Shown: piece after piece, positions 1-7,069 of the stretch
Layout of the letters: each line of letters begins with the position of its first letter
Position numbering within the stretch: the first letter of the stretch is position 1
Origin: an uncultured Burkholderiales bacterium
GTDB lineage: Bacteria; Pseudomonadota; Gammaproteobacteria; Burkholderiales; Burkholderiaceae_E
DNA length: 17,648 nt
NCBI GenBank assembly: GCA_903923345.1
Contig: CAIXXI010000182.1
Location: 1 to 17,648, forward strand
Direction: 5' to 3'
The notes under the pieces: model-generated
Told to the model about the DNA's origin: nothing
What the model saw: the letters and a program-made list of their open reading frames with translations, nothing else
Databases searched by the model: none
Made by a program: the position numbers and the translations under genes

Positions 1-1237
1 GCACTTCGGCCTGATCGGCAAACCCGCGCTCAGGCGTCAGTCCATTGCGCCCGGCGGTGTGCTCGATCCACTGCCCGCTGCCATCGGGGTTGTAGCGGGC
101 CACGTACAGGGTGCCGTGATCGAGCAGATTGCGGTTGGCCGCAAAGCCGCCCGGCTGAACCCGGTCGCGGCTGACGAACTTGTAGAGGTATTCGAAGGCG
201 GCATCCTCACCCATGTAGACGACCGCGCGCCCATCACGGGCGATCACCGTGGTGCCCCCCTCGTGGGCGCCACGGCCCATCGCGGTGCGCTTGATCGGCG
301 TCATGGTCGGGTCCATCGGATCGATCTCGACAATCCATCCGAAACGGTTCGGCTCGTTCGGATGACGGGTGGCATCGAAGCGGGCTTCATGTTCGTGCCA
401 GCGATAGCCGCGACCGCCCTTGCGCAGACCCCAGCGCTTCTCGTGTGCATCAGGCTGATCGGGCCCGTTGAAGTAGAAGATGAAATTTTCCTCGCTGGTG
501 AGGAAGGTGCCCCAGGGTGTGGGCGCGGCCGCACAATTGTTCAGGGTGCCCAGCACCCGGGTGCCGCTTGGGTCAGCCGCAGTGCGCATCATCGGATGGC
601 CAGCGGCCGGGCCAGTGATCGTCATCGGCGTGGCCGTGGTGATGCGTCGAGCAAATTTCGACGGCCGCACCACATCCCAGTTGCCATCGGACTGGCGGGC
701 CACCTCGACCACCGACAGGCCATGTGCAGCCATCGACTTGGCCGTCTTCTCGGCGCTCCAGGTCTTCATGCCATCGCTGTGCAGCAGGCCATCGTCGGTG
801 TATTCGTGATTCATGATCAGCACGCCCCGACGGCTGCCGTCGATCGGGAAATACCCCATCCCGTCGTGGTGCATGCCAATTTGCGCAGCCTGCTCCGCAG
901 CGGTGTTGCTGGCATCGGACTTGAAGGCGGGCATGTTGCCGGCAATGCCGACTGGATCGCCCCACTTGCAGATCACCTGCGCCTCATAGCCTTCGGGGAC
1001 GACGATCGTGTCGTTGGTGCCAATCGGCACCGATTTGAAGCTGAACTGCGGCCCCGACACAAAGGGCGACGCTTCACGCGACACCGCGCAGCCACTGCTC
1101 AGGGAGGCCAGCAGGCCACCGGCCACAGCCGACAATCCGCCCTGCACCATGACCCGGCGCGCCGGATCGGACACCTCGTGGATGCTGGGGTTGGAAGACC
1201 GGTTGGAGTCTTCCATCGTGCTGAAATCCTTGGCCAT
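1..1237 (-). CDS. PhoX family (DUF839) Tat-exported phosphatase-like protein, C-terminus cut by window edge
   Basis: About 412 N-terminal residues are visible; the stop lies beyond base 1. An Arg-Arg pair (residues 27-28) is followed by a glycine- and leucine-rich hydrophobic stretch (about 32-49) ending in Gly-Cys, which looks like a twin-arginine signal; Cys50 might be lipidated, but the lipobox is imperfect. Conserved PhoX/DUF839 landmarks follow: VPEGYEAQV, KWGDP, HHDGMGYFP, NHEY, the NNCA..TPWGT..T.EEN segment and GRGAHEGG. Characterised PhoX enzymes are periplasmic Ca/Fe-dependent alkaline phosphatases; many DUF839 proteins are untested, so the substrate is inference. The ATG at 1237 was chosen because GGAG lies about eight bases upstream; an in-frame ATG seven codons later (1216) is possible. 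It is the last gene of the minus-strand run, separated from the DUF35 gene by 109 bases that hold a possible terminator and a weak -10-like CATAAT (1260-1265). No Pho box was recognised. Confidence 0.88.
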   Translation of the reverse strand, partial: MAKDFSTMEDSNRSSNPSIHEVSDPARRVMVQGGLSAVAGGLLASLSSGCAVSREASPFVSGPQFSFKSVPIGTNDTIVVPEGYEAQVICKWGDPVGIAGNMPAFKSDASNTAAEQAAQIGMHHDGMGYFPIDGSRRGVLIMNHEYTDDGLLHSDGMKTWSAEKTAKSMAAHGLSVVEVARQSDGNWDVVRPSKFARRITTATPMTITGPAAGHPMMRTAADPSGTRVLGTLNNCAAAPTPWGTFLTSEENFIFYFNGPDQPDAHEKRWGLRKGGRGYRWHEHEARFDATRHPNEPNRFGWIVEIDPMDPTMTPIKRTAMGRGAHEGGTTVIARDGRAVVYMGEDAAFEYLYKFVSRDRVQPGGFAANRNLLDHGTLYVARYNPDGSGQWIEHTAGRNGLTPERGFADQAEV

Positions 1238-1285
1238 GGCGCGCTCCGCAAAACCGCCAATTATGCCGGCAGCCGATGAAGCGCC

Positions 1286-1313
1286 GATTAAACCCGGATT
1301 TCTACCGGGATTT
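1286..1313 (-). terminator. Possible Rho-independent terminator after the DUF35 gene
   Basis: Read on the minus strand, a five-pair GC stem (CCCGG/CCGGG, at 1305-1309 and 1293-1297) with a seven-base loop is followed directly by TTTAAT. An A-run on the other flank could extend the stem across a bulge. It starts about 34 bases past the DUF35 stop and lies before the phoX-like gene, where a terminator is expected. The stem and T-tract are both short, so strength is doubtful. Confidence 0.38.
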
Positions 1314-1346
1314 GCGCAGGGTCAAGAGAGCCACTGCCCGGGCCGA

Positions 1347-1715
1347 TCAGGCGCGGCTGAAGTACGGCAGCAATCGGCCTGCGATCTGGCGAAACGAGAC
1401 ACGCACTGCATCGCCGATCAGCAGATCCGGGCTGCCCTGTGCCATCACCCGCACCCCTTCATCGAGTTCGACCAACACCAGGGCATAGGGCACCTCGGCC
1501 CTGAATGCGTCATCGGGTGCGCGATGGACCCGAGTGATCGCCTGCACGGTGCCCCCGCCTGCAGCGGGCATTGCACCCGGTAATCCGGCCCCGCAGGCCG
1601 GACAGAACTCGCGACGGAAATACCAGGCATGACGACAGCTCGTGCAGCGTTGCAGGGCAATGCCTGCTTCGCCTCGGGTCCAGTCGGCCGGATGGGATTG
1701 CATAGCGTCGTTCAT
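1347..1715 (-). CDS. Zinc-ribbon/OB-fold (DUF35) protein, partner of the thiolase-like protein
   Basis: The product is 122 aa. An N-terminal rubredoxin-like zinc ribbon is visible as two CxxC pairs (Cys24/Cys27 and Cys38/Cys41), followed by a beta-rich OB-fold with the family pattern PYALVLVELDEGVRV near residues 76-90. Proteins of this DUF35 family bind acyl-CoA and act as obligate partners of thiolase-like enzymes, for example in mycobacterial sterol side-chain degradation, PhlB in diacetylphloroglucinol synthesis, and archaeal thiolase complexes. Its ATG overlaps the stop codon of the thiolase-like gene in an ATGA arrangement, so the two are translationally coupled and very likely form a complex. 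The length is normal for a stand-alone DUF35 protein. The substrate is not visible from sequence. Confidence 0.9.
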   Translation of the reverse strand: MNDAMQSHPADWTRGEAGIALQRCTSCRHAWYFRREFCPACGAGLPGAMPAAGGGTVQAITRVHRAPDDAFRAEVPYALVLVELDEGVRVMAQGSPDLLIGDAVRVSFRQIAGRLLPYFSRA

Positions 1716-2845
1716 GCGGCCTCCAGAACCAGGCTGACATGCGAAGACAGCACGCCGCCATCCCCATGCAGCAGTGCCACGCCGGCGCGCAGTGCTTGCC
1801 GATGGGCTGCGCGTCCGGTCATCTGCAGGTGGGTATCGGCCAGGTGCGCCATCGCACCGGCCACACCGCAATGCCCATACGACAGCAGGCCGCCATGCAG
1901 GTTCAGGGGCATGCGTCCGTCGCGGCTGAAATAGCCTTCGCGGGCCAGCACGCCCGATCGACCCCGGGGGGCCAGACCGATCTCTTCCAGCAAGAGGGCC
2001 AGCGTGACGGTGAAGCTGTCGTAGACCGCTGCACACTCGATGTCGTCGAGCGTGCGGCCGGCCGCTTTGAGGGCTTTGGCAGTGCATTCGGCAGCGCCGT
2101 AGCGGGTCAGATCCGGGGCGGCCGTGATGTGCTGAAAGCGGTGAACCTGTGCAGCCGAACGAATGCTCACTGGCGGATGCACTCCGGGTTCGCGCCCGAC
2201 AATCACCGCGCAGGCACCATCTGAGACCGGGCAGCAATCGAGGATCTTGAGCGGCGTGGCGATCGGCCGGGAAGCCAGCACCTCATCGACGGTGATCGGC
2301 TCACGAAACTGCGCACCCGGATGCTCGACGGCATGCCGTCGCATGAGCACGGCGAGTTCGGCGAAATCGGATTCCGTCGAGCCGAATGCATGCATGTAAT
2401 GGGACGCAACCAGCCCGTAGTAGGCCGGAATGGTCGCGCCCAAGGGCACTTCGTAAGTCGCATGGCCAGCTTGTGCGAGGGCCTGGATCGAGGCATCCCG
2501 GGTCTGACCGGTCATGCGGTTTTCGCCACCCACCACCAGCACCCGGTTGGCGGCGCCCGACTCGACCAGCAGGTGCGCAAGCATCACCATCGCAAATCCG
2601 GTTGCACCGCCCACCTGCACCGCGTGCGCGTAGTCAGGGCGAATGCCGAAGTGCTCGGCAAACACGGTGGCCAGCATGATGTGCGGCAGCGTCGTGGCGT
2701 AGCCGCAGACCAGCCCATCGATGTCGCCGCGCTCCAGACCGGCATCGGCCAGCGCCAGCGTGGCGGCGTCGCCCATCAGATCGAGCGAGGTTCGGCCCTC
2801 ATGGCGCCCGAAACGGGTCAGGCCACTGCCCAGCACAAAGCTCAT
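1712..2845 (-). CDS. Thiolase-like protein of the SCP-x/lipid-transfer (DUF35-partnered) type
   Basis: The product is 377 aa. Thiolase-fold landmarks include a VxGGEN strand end (105-109), CCPVSDGA (204-211), YDSFTV (275-280) and the C-terminal HGGLLSYGH segment (317-325) carrying the conserved His325. By eye, the nucleophilic-cysteine loop reads QVGGATG (77-83), with Gly80 where classical thiolases have Cys, and the C-terminal Cys-Gly-Gly motif reads LLHGDGG (358-364) without Cys. This argues against an ordinary biosynthetic or degradative thiolase. Cys-less relatives include the Ltp2-type retro-aldolases of sterol side-chain breakdown, which need a DUF35 partner, and such a gene follows here with a 4-base overlap. 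The reaction is inferred to be C-C bond cleavage or acyl transfer on an acyl-CoA; no substrate is assigned. The ATG at 2845 has a strong GAGGAG six bases upstream. The gap to the upstream mgtE is 28 bases, so they may be co-transcribed. Confidence 0.88.
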   Translation of the reverse strand: MSFVLGSGLTRFGRHEGRTSLDLMGDAATLALADAGLERGDIDGLVCGYATTLPHIMLATVFAEHFGIRPDYAHAVQVGGATGFAMVMLAHLLVESGAANRVLVVGGENRMTGQTRDASIQALAQAGHATYEVPLGATIPAYYGLVASHYMHAFGSTESDFAELAVLMRRHAVEHPGAQFREPITVDEVLASRPIATPLKILDCCPVSDGACAVIVGREPGVHPPVSIRSAAQVHRFQHITAAPDLTRYGAAECTAKALKAAGRTLDDIECAAVYDSFTVTLALLLEEIGLAPRGRSGVLAREGYFSRDGRMPLNLHGGLLSYGHCGVAGAMAHLADTHLQMTGRAAHRQALRAGVALLHGDGGVLSSHVSLVLEAA

Positions 2846-2873
2846 CGTGTCTCCTCGCCCGGTGTGTCGGGAC

Positions 2874-4400
2874 TCATCCGAAAAACAGCGTCGCCAATCC
2901 CAGAAAAATGAAGAACCCCATGCTGTCGGTGGTGAAGGTGAGCAGCACCGAAGAACCGAGCGCAGGGTCGCGACCGACACGCTGCAGCAGCAGTGGCACG
3001 GCCATCGCAATCAGCGCGGCCAGCAGCATGTTGAGCAGCATCGCCAGCATCATGGTCACACCCAGCATGACGCCCTGATCGGTATCCCGGTAGAGCAGCC
3101 AGGCGAAGACCCCGGCAATTCCGCCCCAGACCGCGCCGTTGAGCAAGGCGATCACCACCTCTTTTCGAAACAGCCGCATTGCATTGCCAGGGGTGACCTG
3201 ACCCAGGGCCAGCGAGCGAATGAACAGGGTCATGGTCTGGTTGCCCGAATTGCCCGCGATGCCGGCAACGATGGGCATGAGCGCGGCAAGCGCCACCACT
3301 TTCTCGATGGTGCCCTCGAAGGCACCGATCACCCGTGAGGCAAAAAAGGCGGTGCCCAGATTGACCGCCAGCCACAGCCAGCGGTTGCGCGCGGAGTTCC
3401 AGATCGAGGCGAAGAGGTCTTCTTCCTCTCGCAGACCGGCGGCGGACAGCACCTCGGCCTCGTTCTGCTCGCGAATCACATCGACCACCTCGGCCACAGT
3501 CAGACGACCGATCAGGCGACCGCGCAGATCGACCACCGGTGCAGAGAGGAGATCGTAGCGCTCGAAGGCCTGGGCTGCTTCGCTGGCCTCATCATGGGCC
3601 TGCAGCGACAGCACATCGCGTTGCATGACATCCTGAACGAGCGCCTCGGGCTCGCTGACCAGCAGCCGATCGAGCGGCAGCGCACCGCGCAGGACATCGT
3701 GGCGATCGACCACGAAGACCTGATCGGTGTGGGGCGGCAATTTGTCGAAGCGGCGCAGATAGCGCAGCACCACCTCGAGGCTGACATCCTCGCGCACGGT
3801 GACCAGCTCGAAATCCATCCAGCCGCCCACCGAATGCTCCGGGTAGGACATCGCCGCGCGCAGCTGCTCGCGCTCCTCGGGCGTCAGCTGTCGGCGCACC
3901 TGCTCGACGACGTCATCCGGGAGGTCTTCGGCCAGCTCGGCCAGGTCATCAGTGTCCAGCGTGCCGGCAGCGGCGACCAGCTCTTCGCGATCCATCGAGG
4001 CGATCAGCGTCTCGCGGACCGAGTCGGACACCTCCAGCAGGATTTCGCCGTCGCGTTCGGCCTTGACCAGATCCCAGACCACCAGGCGCTGATTGCGGGG
4101 CAGGGCCTCGAGGATGTAAGCCACGTCGGCCGGATGCAGGGGATCGAGGCGGGCTCGCAGGTGCGCGAGGTATTGCGCAACCGCCACCTGCTCGACCAGC
4201 ACCCGTCGCTCGGGCGACAGCCCTTCGGCATCATGGCGAGCCTGCTCGCGCACCGCATCGTAGTGGGCCAGCAGGCCCTCGACTTCGGTCAGGGCGCGGT
4301 GCGCATCCTCCGGGTCACGCGGGTGCTGATCGGCGTGATCCGAGAGCGCGATGCCAATGGGCTCGCGGTCCGATGGGGGCGGGAATGGGGACTCGGCCAT
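2874..4400 (-). CDS. mgtE: Magnesium channel/transporter MgtE
   Basis: The product is 508 aa, an inner-membrane Mg2+ channel gated by cytoplasmic Mg2+. Domains in order: a low-complexity start (1-35), an MgtE_N helical domain (about 66-185, with HPADVAYILEALP and the LDTDDLAELAEDLP repeat), two CBS domains (about 196-250 and 258-312, the second with LLSAPVVDLRGRLIGRLTV), a connecting helix, and five predicted membrane helices (about 340-508). Family signatures in the membrane part are PIVAGIAGNSGNQ (376-388) and the last-helix segment TTDSMGFFIF with Asp492, matching the pore aspartate region. It is slightly longer than the usual roughly 450 aa, mainly at the N-terminus. The start at 4400 has no clear Shine-Dalgarno sequence, and a 14-base palindrome lies 21 bases upstream. 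A candidate promoter sits at 4537-4565. The gene is probably followed by the thiolase-like/DUF35 pair, though a functional link to them is unclear. Confidence 0.96.
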   Translation of the reverse strand: MAESPFPPPSDREPIGIALSDHADQHPRDPEDAHRALTEVEGLLAHYDAVREQARHDAEGLSPERRVLVEQVAVAQYLAHLRARLDPLHPADVAYILEALPRNQRLVVWDLVKAERDGEILLEVSDSVRETLIASMDREELVAAAGTLDTDDLAELAEDLPDDVVEQVRRQLTPEEREQLRAAMSYPEHSVGGWMDFELVTVREDVSLEVVLRYLRRFDKLPPHTDQVFVVDRHDVLRGALPLDRLLVSEPEALVQDVMQRDVLSLQAHDEASEAAQAFERYDLLSAPVVDLRGRLIGRLTVAEVVDVIREQNEAEVLSAAGLREEEDLFASIWNSARNRWLWLAVNLGTAFFASRVIGAFEGTIEKVVALAALMPIVAGIAGNSGNQTMTLFIRSLALGQVTPGNAMRLFRKEVVIALLNGAVWGGIAGVFAWLLYRDTDQGVMLGVTMMLAMLLNMLLAALIAMAVPLLLQRVGRDPALGSSVLLTFTTDSMGFFIFLGLATLFFG

Positions 4401-4421
4401 GGTGTGAGGGGGGGTGCCCGC

Positions 4422-4435
4422 CTCGGCATGCCGAG
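4422..4435. repeat. 14-base perfect palindrome in the mgtE leader
   Basis: CTCGGCATGCCGAG is its own reverse complement. In RNA it can form a five-pair hairpin with a CATG loop, ending 21 bases before the mgtE start codon, where no ribosome binding site is visible. It could be a protein-binding site, an RNA structure affecting translation, or chance in GC-rich DNA. Confidence 0.4.
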
Positions 4436-4536
4436 CGACTCAGGTCAGCGACGGCAGGCCCGAAAGCGAGCGAACGGTATGGGAACGTTCACGTCGGGAG
4501 CAACCCGCAAGGGCCGCAGTGGCTTCGGATCTGCGC

Positions 4537-4565
4537 ATTCTAAGCCCGCACTGTCTGCGAGCCAA
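4537..4565 (-). promoter_or_regulatory. Candidate sigma70 promoter for mgtE
   Basis: On the minus strand, TTGGCT (4565-4560) and TAGAAT (4542-4537) are separated by 17 bases, matching the -35 and -10 consensus at 4/6 and 5/6. Transcription would begin near 4530, giving a leader of about 130 nt before mgtE. The site lies 27 bases beyond the mtgA stop, so mgtE may be transcribed independently of mtgA. The match was found by eye and is untested. Confidence 0.42.
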
Positions 4566-4591
4566 GCGGCTCGGGCGACATTGAGCCCGGC

Positions 4592-5287
4592 TTAGGGGGC
4601 CTGCACGAAACCCATGCCACGCAGGATGGCCTGCGTTCGGCGCGCCAGCACGGTCGATCTCGGGTTGAGATCGTAGTGACGCGGCCTTGGCAGCATGGCC
4701 GCCATCCGGGCGGCCTGCGCGGGTGCCAGTCGCGCCGCAGACACGCTGAAATGATGGCGGGCCCCGGCCTCACAACCAAACACACCGACGCCCCATTCGG
4801 CGACATTCAGGTAGAGCTCGAGGATGCGGTCTTTGGACAGGACCGCCTCGAGCATGTAGGTGATCACGATCTCCTGCGCTTTCCGGATGTAACTGCGGTC
4901 ACTGCTCAGAAAAAGATTTTTCGCAAGCTGCATGGTGATCGTCGAGCCGCCGGCCACCACCTTGCCGCGACGCTCGTTGCGCTCGCGCGCCTTGTCGATG
5001 GCATCCCAATCGACGCCATCGTGATCGGTGAATCGCGCATCTTCTGCGGCAATGACCGCCCGCTTCAGATTCGCGGAAATGCGCTCATAGGGCACCCACT
5101 GGTAATGGATCCGGGCCTTCGGGTCCTTTTCGCGCAGGACCTTGAGCTGCTGGCGCATGAAACTGGTCGACTCGGGCGGGTGGGTTCGCCACCAGACGAT
5201 GTGCGCCAGATACCAGCATTGCAAGGCCAGGATCAGCCCGATCAGCACGAGCACGACCCAGCCTGCACCCCGGGCGAAGCCTGCCAT
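4592..5287 (-). CDS. mtgA: Monofunctional biosynthetic peptidoglycan transglycosylase
   Basis: The product is 231 aa, close to the roughly 240 aa of characterised MtgA. It polymerises lipid II into glycan strands at the outer face of the inner membrane. One N-terminal membrane anchor (about 9-31) precedes the GT51 domain. Visible GT51 motifs are AAEDARFTDHDG (80-91) with the catalytic Glu82, GGSTITMQLAKNL (113-125), and the RKAQE...LEAVLSKDRILELYLN segment (135-161). No transpeptidase domain follows, which separates it from class A PBPs. It lies 26 bases after aroE in the same direction, the order recalled in many betaproteobacteria. The ATG at 5287 is chosen for its position just before the membrane anchor; its ribosome binding site is poor, and in-frame TTG codons at 5299 and 5308 are alternatives. 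Confidence 0.95.
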   Translation of the reverse strand: MAGFARGAGWVVLVLIGLILALQCWYLAHIVWWRTHPPESTSFMRQQLKVLREKDPKARIHYQWVPYERISANLKRAVIAAEDARFTDHDGVDWDAIDKARERNERRGKVVAGGSTITMQLAKNLFLSSDRSYIRKAQEIVITYMLEAVLSKDRILELYLNVAEWGVGVFGCEAGARHHFSVSAARLAPAQAARMAAMLPRPRHYDLNPRSTVLARRTQAILRGMGFVQAP

Positions 5288-5313
5288 CGTGGAACGCAAT
5301 GCGGCCAATCGAC

Positions 5314-6168
5314 TCAGTGCCCGCCAGCCAGTTCGGCCCGAATCGCGCGATAGACCGGCATCGGGTCGGGTCGGACGCCCCGCCAGAGGGCGAAGGACTC
5401 TGCCGCCTGACCCACCAGCATGCCCAGGCCATCCTCCACGCGCGGACAACCGGCGGCCAGCGCGGTCCGCATGAAGGCCGTGGGCTGGGCGCCATAAACC
5501 ATCTCCAGGGCCAGACGAGCCCCGCTCAGGCTCGCTTCTGACACGACTGGAGCCGCATCATCGAGCCCTGCAGCCGTCGCATTGATGATCACATCGAATG
5601 GGCCGGTGGCCCGCTCCAACCCACCCGCCTGAACACGGCCCGATTGAACCGGCTCAAGGCTGCGGCGAAGGTCATCCAGCAGCGCGTGCGCACGCGCTTC
5701 AGTGCGATTCGAGATCACGATCGAATCGAGGCCGGCATCCAGCAAGGGCTTCACGACACCGCGTGCAGCCCCGCCTGCGCCCAGCAGCAGCAGCCGGGCG
5801 CCGGACAGCGGCACGCCGATTCGATCCAGGATGTCCCAGACCAGCCCGGCACCGTCAGTGTTATCGCCGATCACCTGCTGTGCATCGAAGACGAGCGTGT
5901 TGACCGCGCCGGCCACCTTCGCACGCGGCGTGTGTTGTCCGGCGTAATCGAAGGCCTCGGTCTTGAAAGGCACGGTGACATTCAGGCCTCGCCCACCCTC
6001 GGCCCTGAAGGCATCGACGGTTGCGACAAATGCATCCAGCGGTCCGAGCAGGCGGCCGTAGTCGATCTGCTGACCGGTCTGAGCGGCGAACATCGCATGA
6101 ATGGCCGGCGAGCGGCTGTGGGCGACCGGGTTACCGATCACCGCGTAGCGTGCGGGTTTGGAGTCCAT
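5314..6168 (-). CDS. aroE: Shikimate dehydrogenase (NADP+)
   Basis: The product is 284 aa, near the usual 270-290. It reduces 3-dehydroshikimate to shikimate in the cytoplasm. The substrate-binding motif NPVAHSRSP (13-21) carries both serines. NVTVPFK (63-69) ends in catalytic Lys69, and GDNTDG (101-106) contains the partner Asp105. The Rossmann dinucleotide loop is GAGGAAR (130-136), and a C-terminal DGLGMLVGQAA segment contains the conserved Gln. The ATG at 6168 gives the standard family N-terminus (MDSKPARYAVIGNP). It lies inside the end of the TonB-like gene, overlapping it by 38 bases, which implies translational coupling. No strong Shine-Dalgarno is seen, as expected for a coupled start. 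A second shikimate enzyme, aroQ, is elsewhere in the window on the other strand. Confidence 0.97.
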   Translation of the reverse strand: MDSKPARYAVIGNPVAHSRSPAIHAMFAAQTGQQIDYGRLLGPLDAFVATVDAFRAEGGRGLNVTVPFKTEAFDYAGQHTPRAKVAGAVNTLVFDAQQVIGDNTDGAGLVWDILDRIGVPLSGARLLLLGAGGAARGVVKPLLDAGLDSIVISNRTEARAHALLDDLRRSLEPVQSGRVQAGGLERATGPFDVIINATAAGLDDAAPVVSEASLSGARLALEMVYGAQPTAFMRTALAAGCPRVEDGLGMLVGQAAESFALWRGVRPDPMPVYRAIRAELAGGH

Positions 6169-7060
6169 CGTTGGTGAAGGTCCAGGTTCTGACGATCTGC
6201 AGGATGTCGCCTTCTTTTACCATCTCGGGCGGGAAGCGTTCATAGGGCTGTCCGGCATAGACGATCTGCTTGACCGCCCGATTGAGCGCCTCGAACTTCG
6301 ATTTCTGGTTGATGGTGACGTCCAGCACATTGCCGTGCTTGTCGATCTCGACGGTGATGATCAGTGAGTCGTACTGCTGGCCGCGCGCCTCGGGTGGGAA
6401 CCGCTCGGTGCCGATCTTCTCGATGCGGCTGGCCCAGTCGGTCACGTAGCGCGCATATTGCACGCCCACTGCATTGACGCCGAAGGTGAGTCTGCGCGGG
6501 CGCTTGTTGTAGTCCTCGATGTTGCGATCGATCTCGGCCTGCATGCGCGACAGCGCCGCTTCAGTGGTATCGCGATCGGCGGCTTGCGGCTTCGGGGGTG
6601 TCTCGCGGGGCCGCTCGGGCGTGATCGGCATGGCCGGGCCCTTCGCTGCGGTCAGCAATTCGCGCTGCTGCGCCTCGAGTTCTTCGAGCCGGCGGCGTTG
6701 CTGCTGCAGGTCAGTGCCATCCTGCGCAAGCGACTGCGCCGGCAGGGGCGATCGGGCCCGGCCGCTGTCGTGCTCTCCGCCGGCCTCCTGATTGACCTGG
6801 GCCAGCACATCGGCCTTGACCGGACGGGCCTGGGTCTGGGCATTGAGCAGCACGACATCGAGGCGCGAATCATTCGGATTCATCACGATCGGCATCGGCG
6901 GGGCAAATCGCATGAACAGCACGATCGCATGCAGCAGCAGCGAGGCCATCAGCGCGATGCTGAGCGGGTCCCGGATCATCGGCCGCGCGATCGTCAATGC
7001 GGCCGCACGCGCACCGGGTGCGGACTTGGCGGACGGACGCGGTGCGCGGGATTTGCCCAT
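6131..7060 (-). CDS. TonB C-terminal-domain protein
   Basis: The product is 309 aa, an inner-membrane protein with one N-terminal membrane helix (about 33-51) after a basic start. A Gln/Glu/Arg-rich segment (about 118-138) is likely coiled coil, followed by a Pro-rich linker (about 143-160). A TonB-like C-terminal domain (about 200-300) includes the ERFPPEARG signature and a beta-rich SLIITVEIDKHGNV stretch. TonB proteins transmit proton-motive-force energy from ExbB/ExbD to outer-membrane receptors, but no exbB/exbD genes are present here. The position between an RNB exoribonuclease and aroE is one I recall for a conserved TonB-like protein in betaproteobacteria, so a role other than classical iron uptake is possible. 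It starts nine bases after the exoribonuclease stop; an internal Met at residue 28 is an alternative start. It overlaps aroE by 38 bases. Confidence 0.85.
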   Translation of the reverse strand: MGKSRAPRPSAKSAPGARAAALTIARPMIRDPLSIALMASLLLHAIVLFMRFAPPMPIVMNPNDSRLDVVLLNAQTQARPVKADVLAQVNQEAGGEHDSGRARSPLPAQSLAQDGTDLQQQRRRLEELEAQQRELLTAAKGPAMPITPERPRETPPKPQAADRDTTEAALSRMQAEIDRNIEDYNKRPRRLTFGVNAVGVQYARYVTDWASRIEKIGTERFPPEARGQQYDSLIITVEIDKHGNVLDVTINQKSKFEALNRAVKQIVYAGQPYERFPPEMVKEGDILQIVRTWTFTNDGLQTRTLRGDR

Positions 7061-7069
7061 TGGAACGAC

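Noticed and set aside
59..1279. Long plus-strand open frame of about 400 codons opposite the PhoX-like gene
   Set aside because: The opposite strand encodes clear PhoX-family motifs throughout, and this translation is rich in His/Arg/Gly with no domain pattern, as expected of an antisense shadow in GC-rich DNA.
4558..4573. CGAGCC/GGCTCG hairpin as an mtgA terminator
   Set aside because: No T-tract follows on the minus strand, and the site coincides with the candidate mgtE promoter.
3594..4595. 333-codon plus-strand open frame opposite mgtE
   Set aside because: It is antisense to the confident MgtE N-terminal and CBS domains, lacks a ribosome binding site and shows no recognisable motif.
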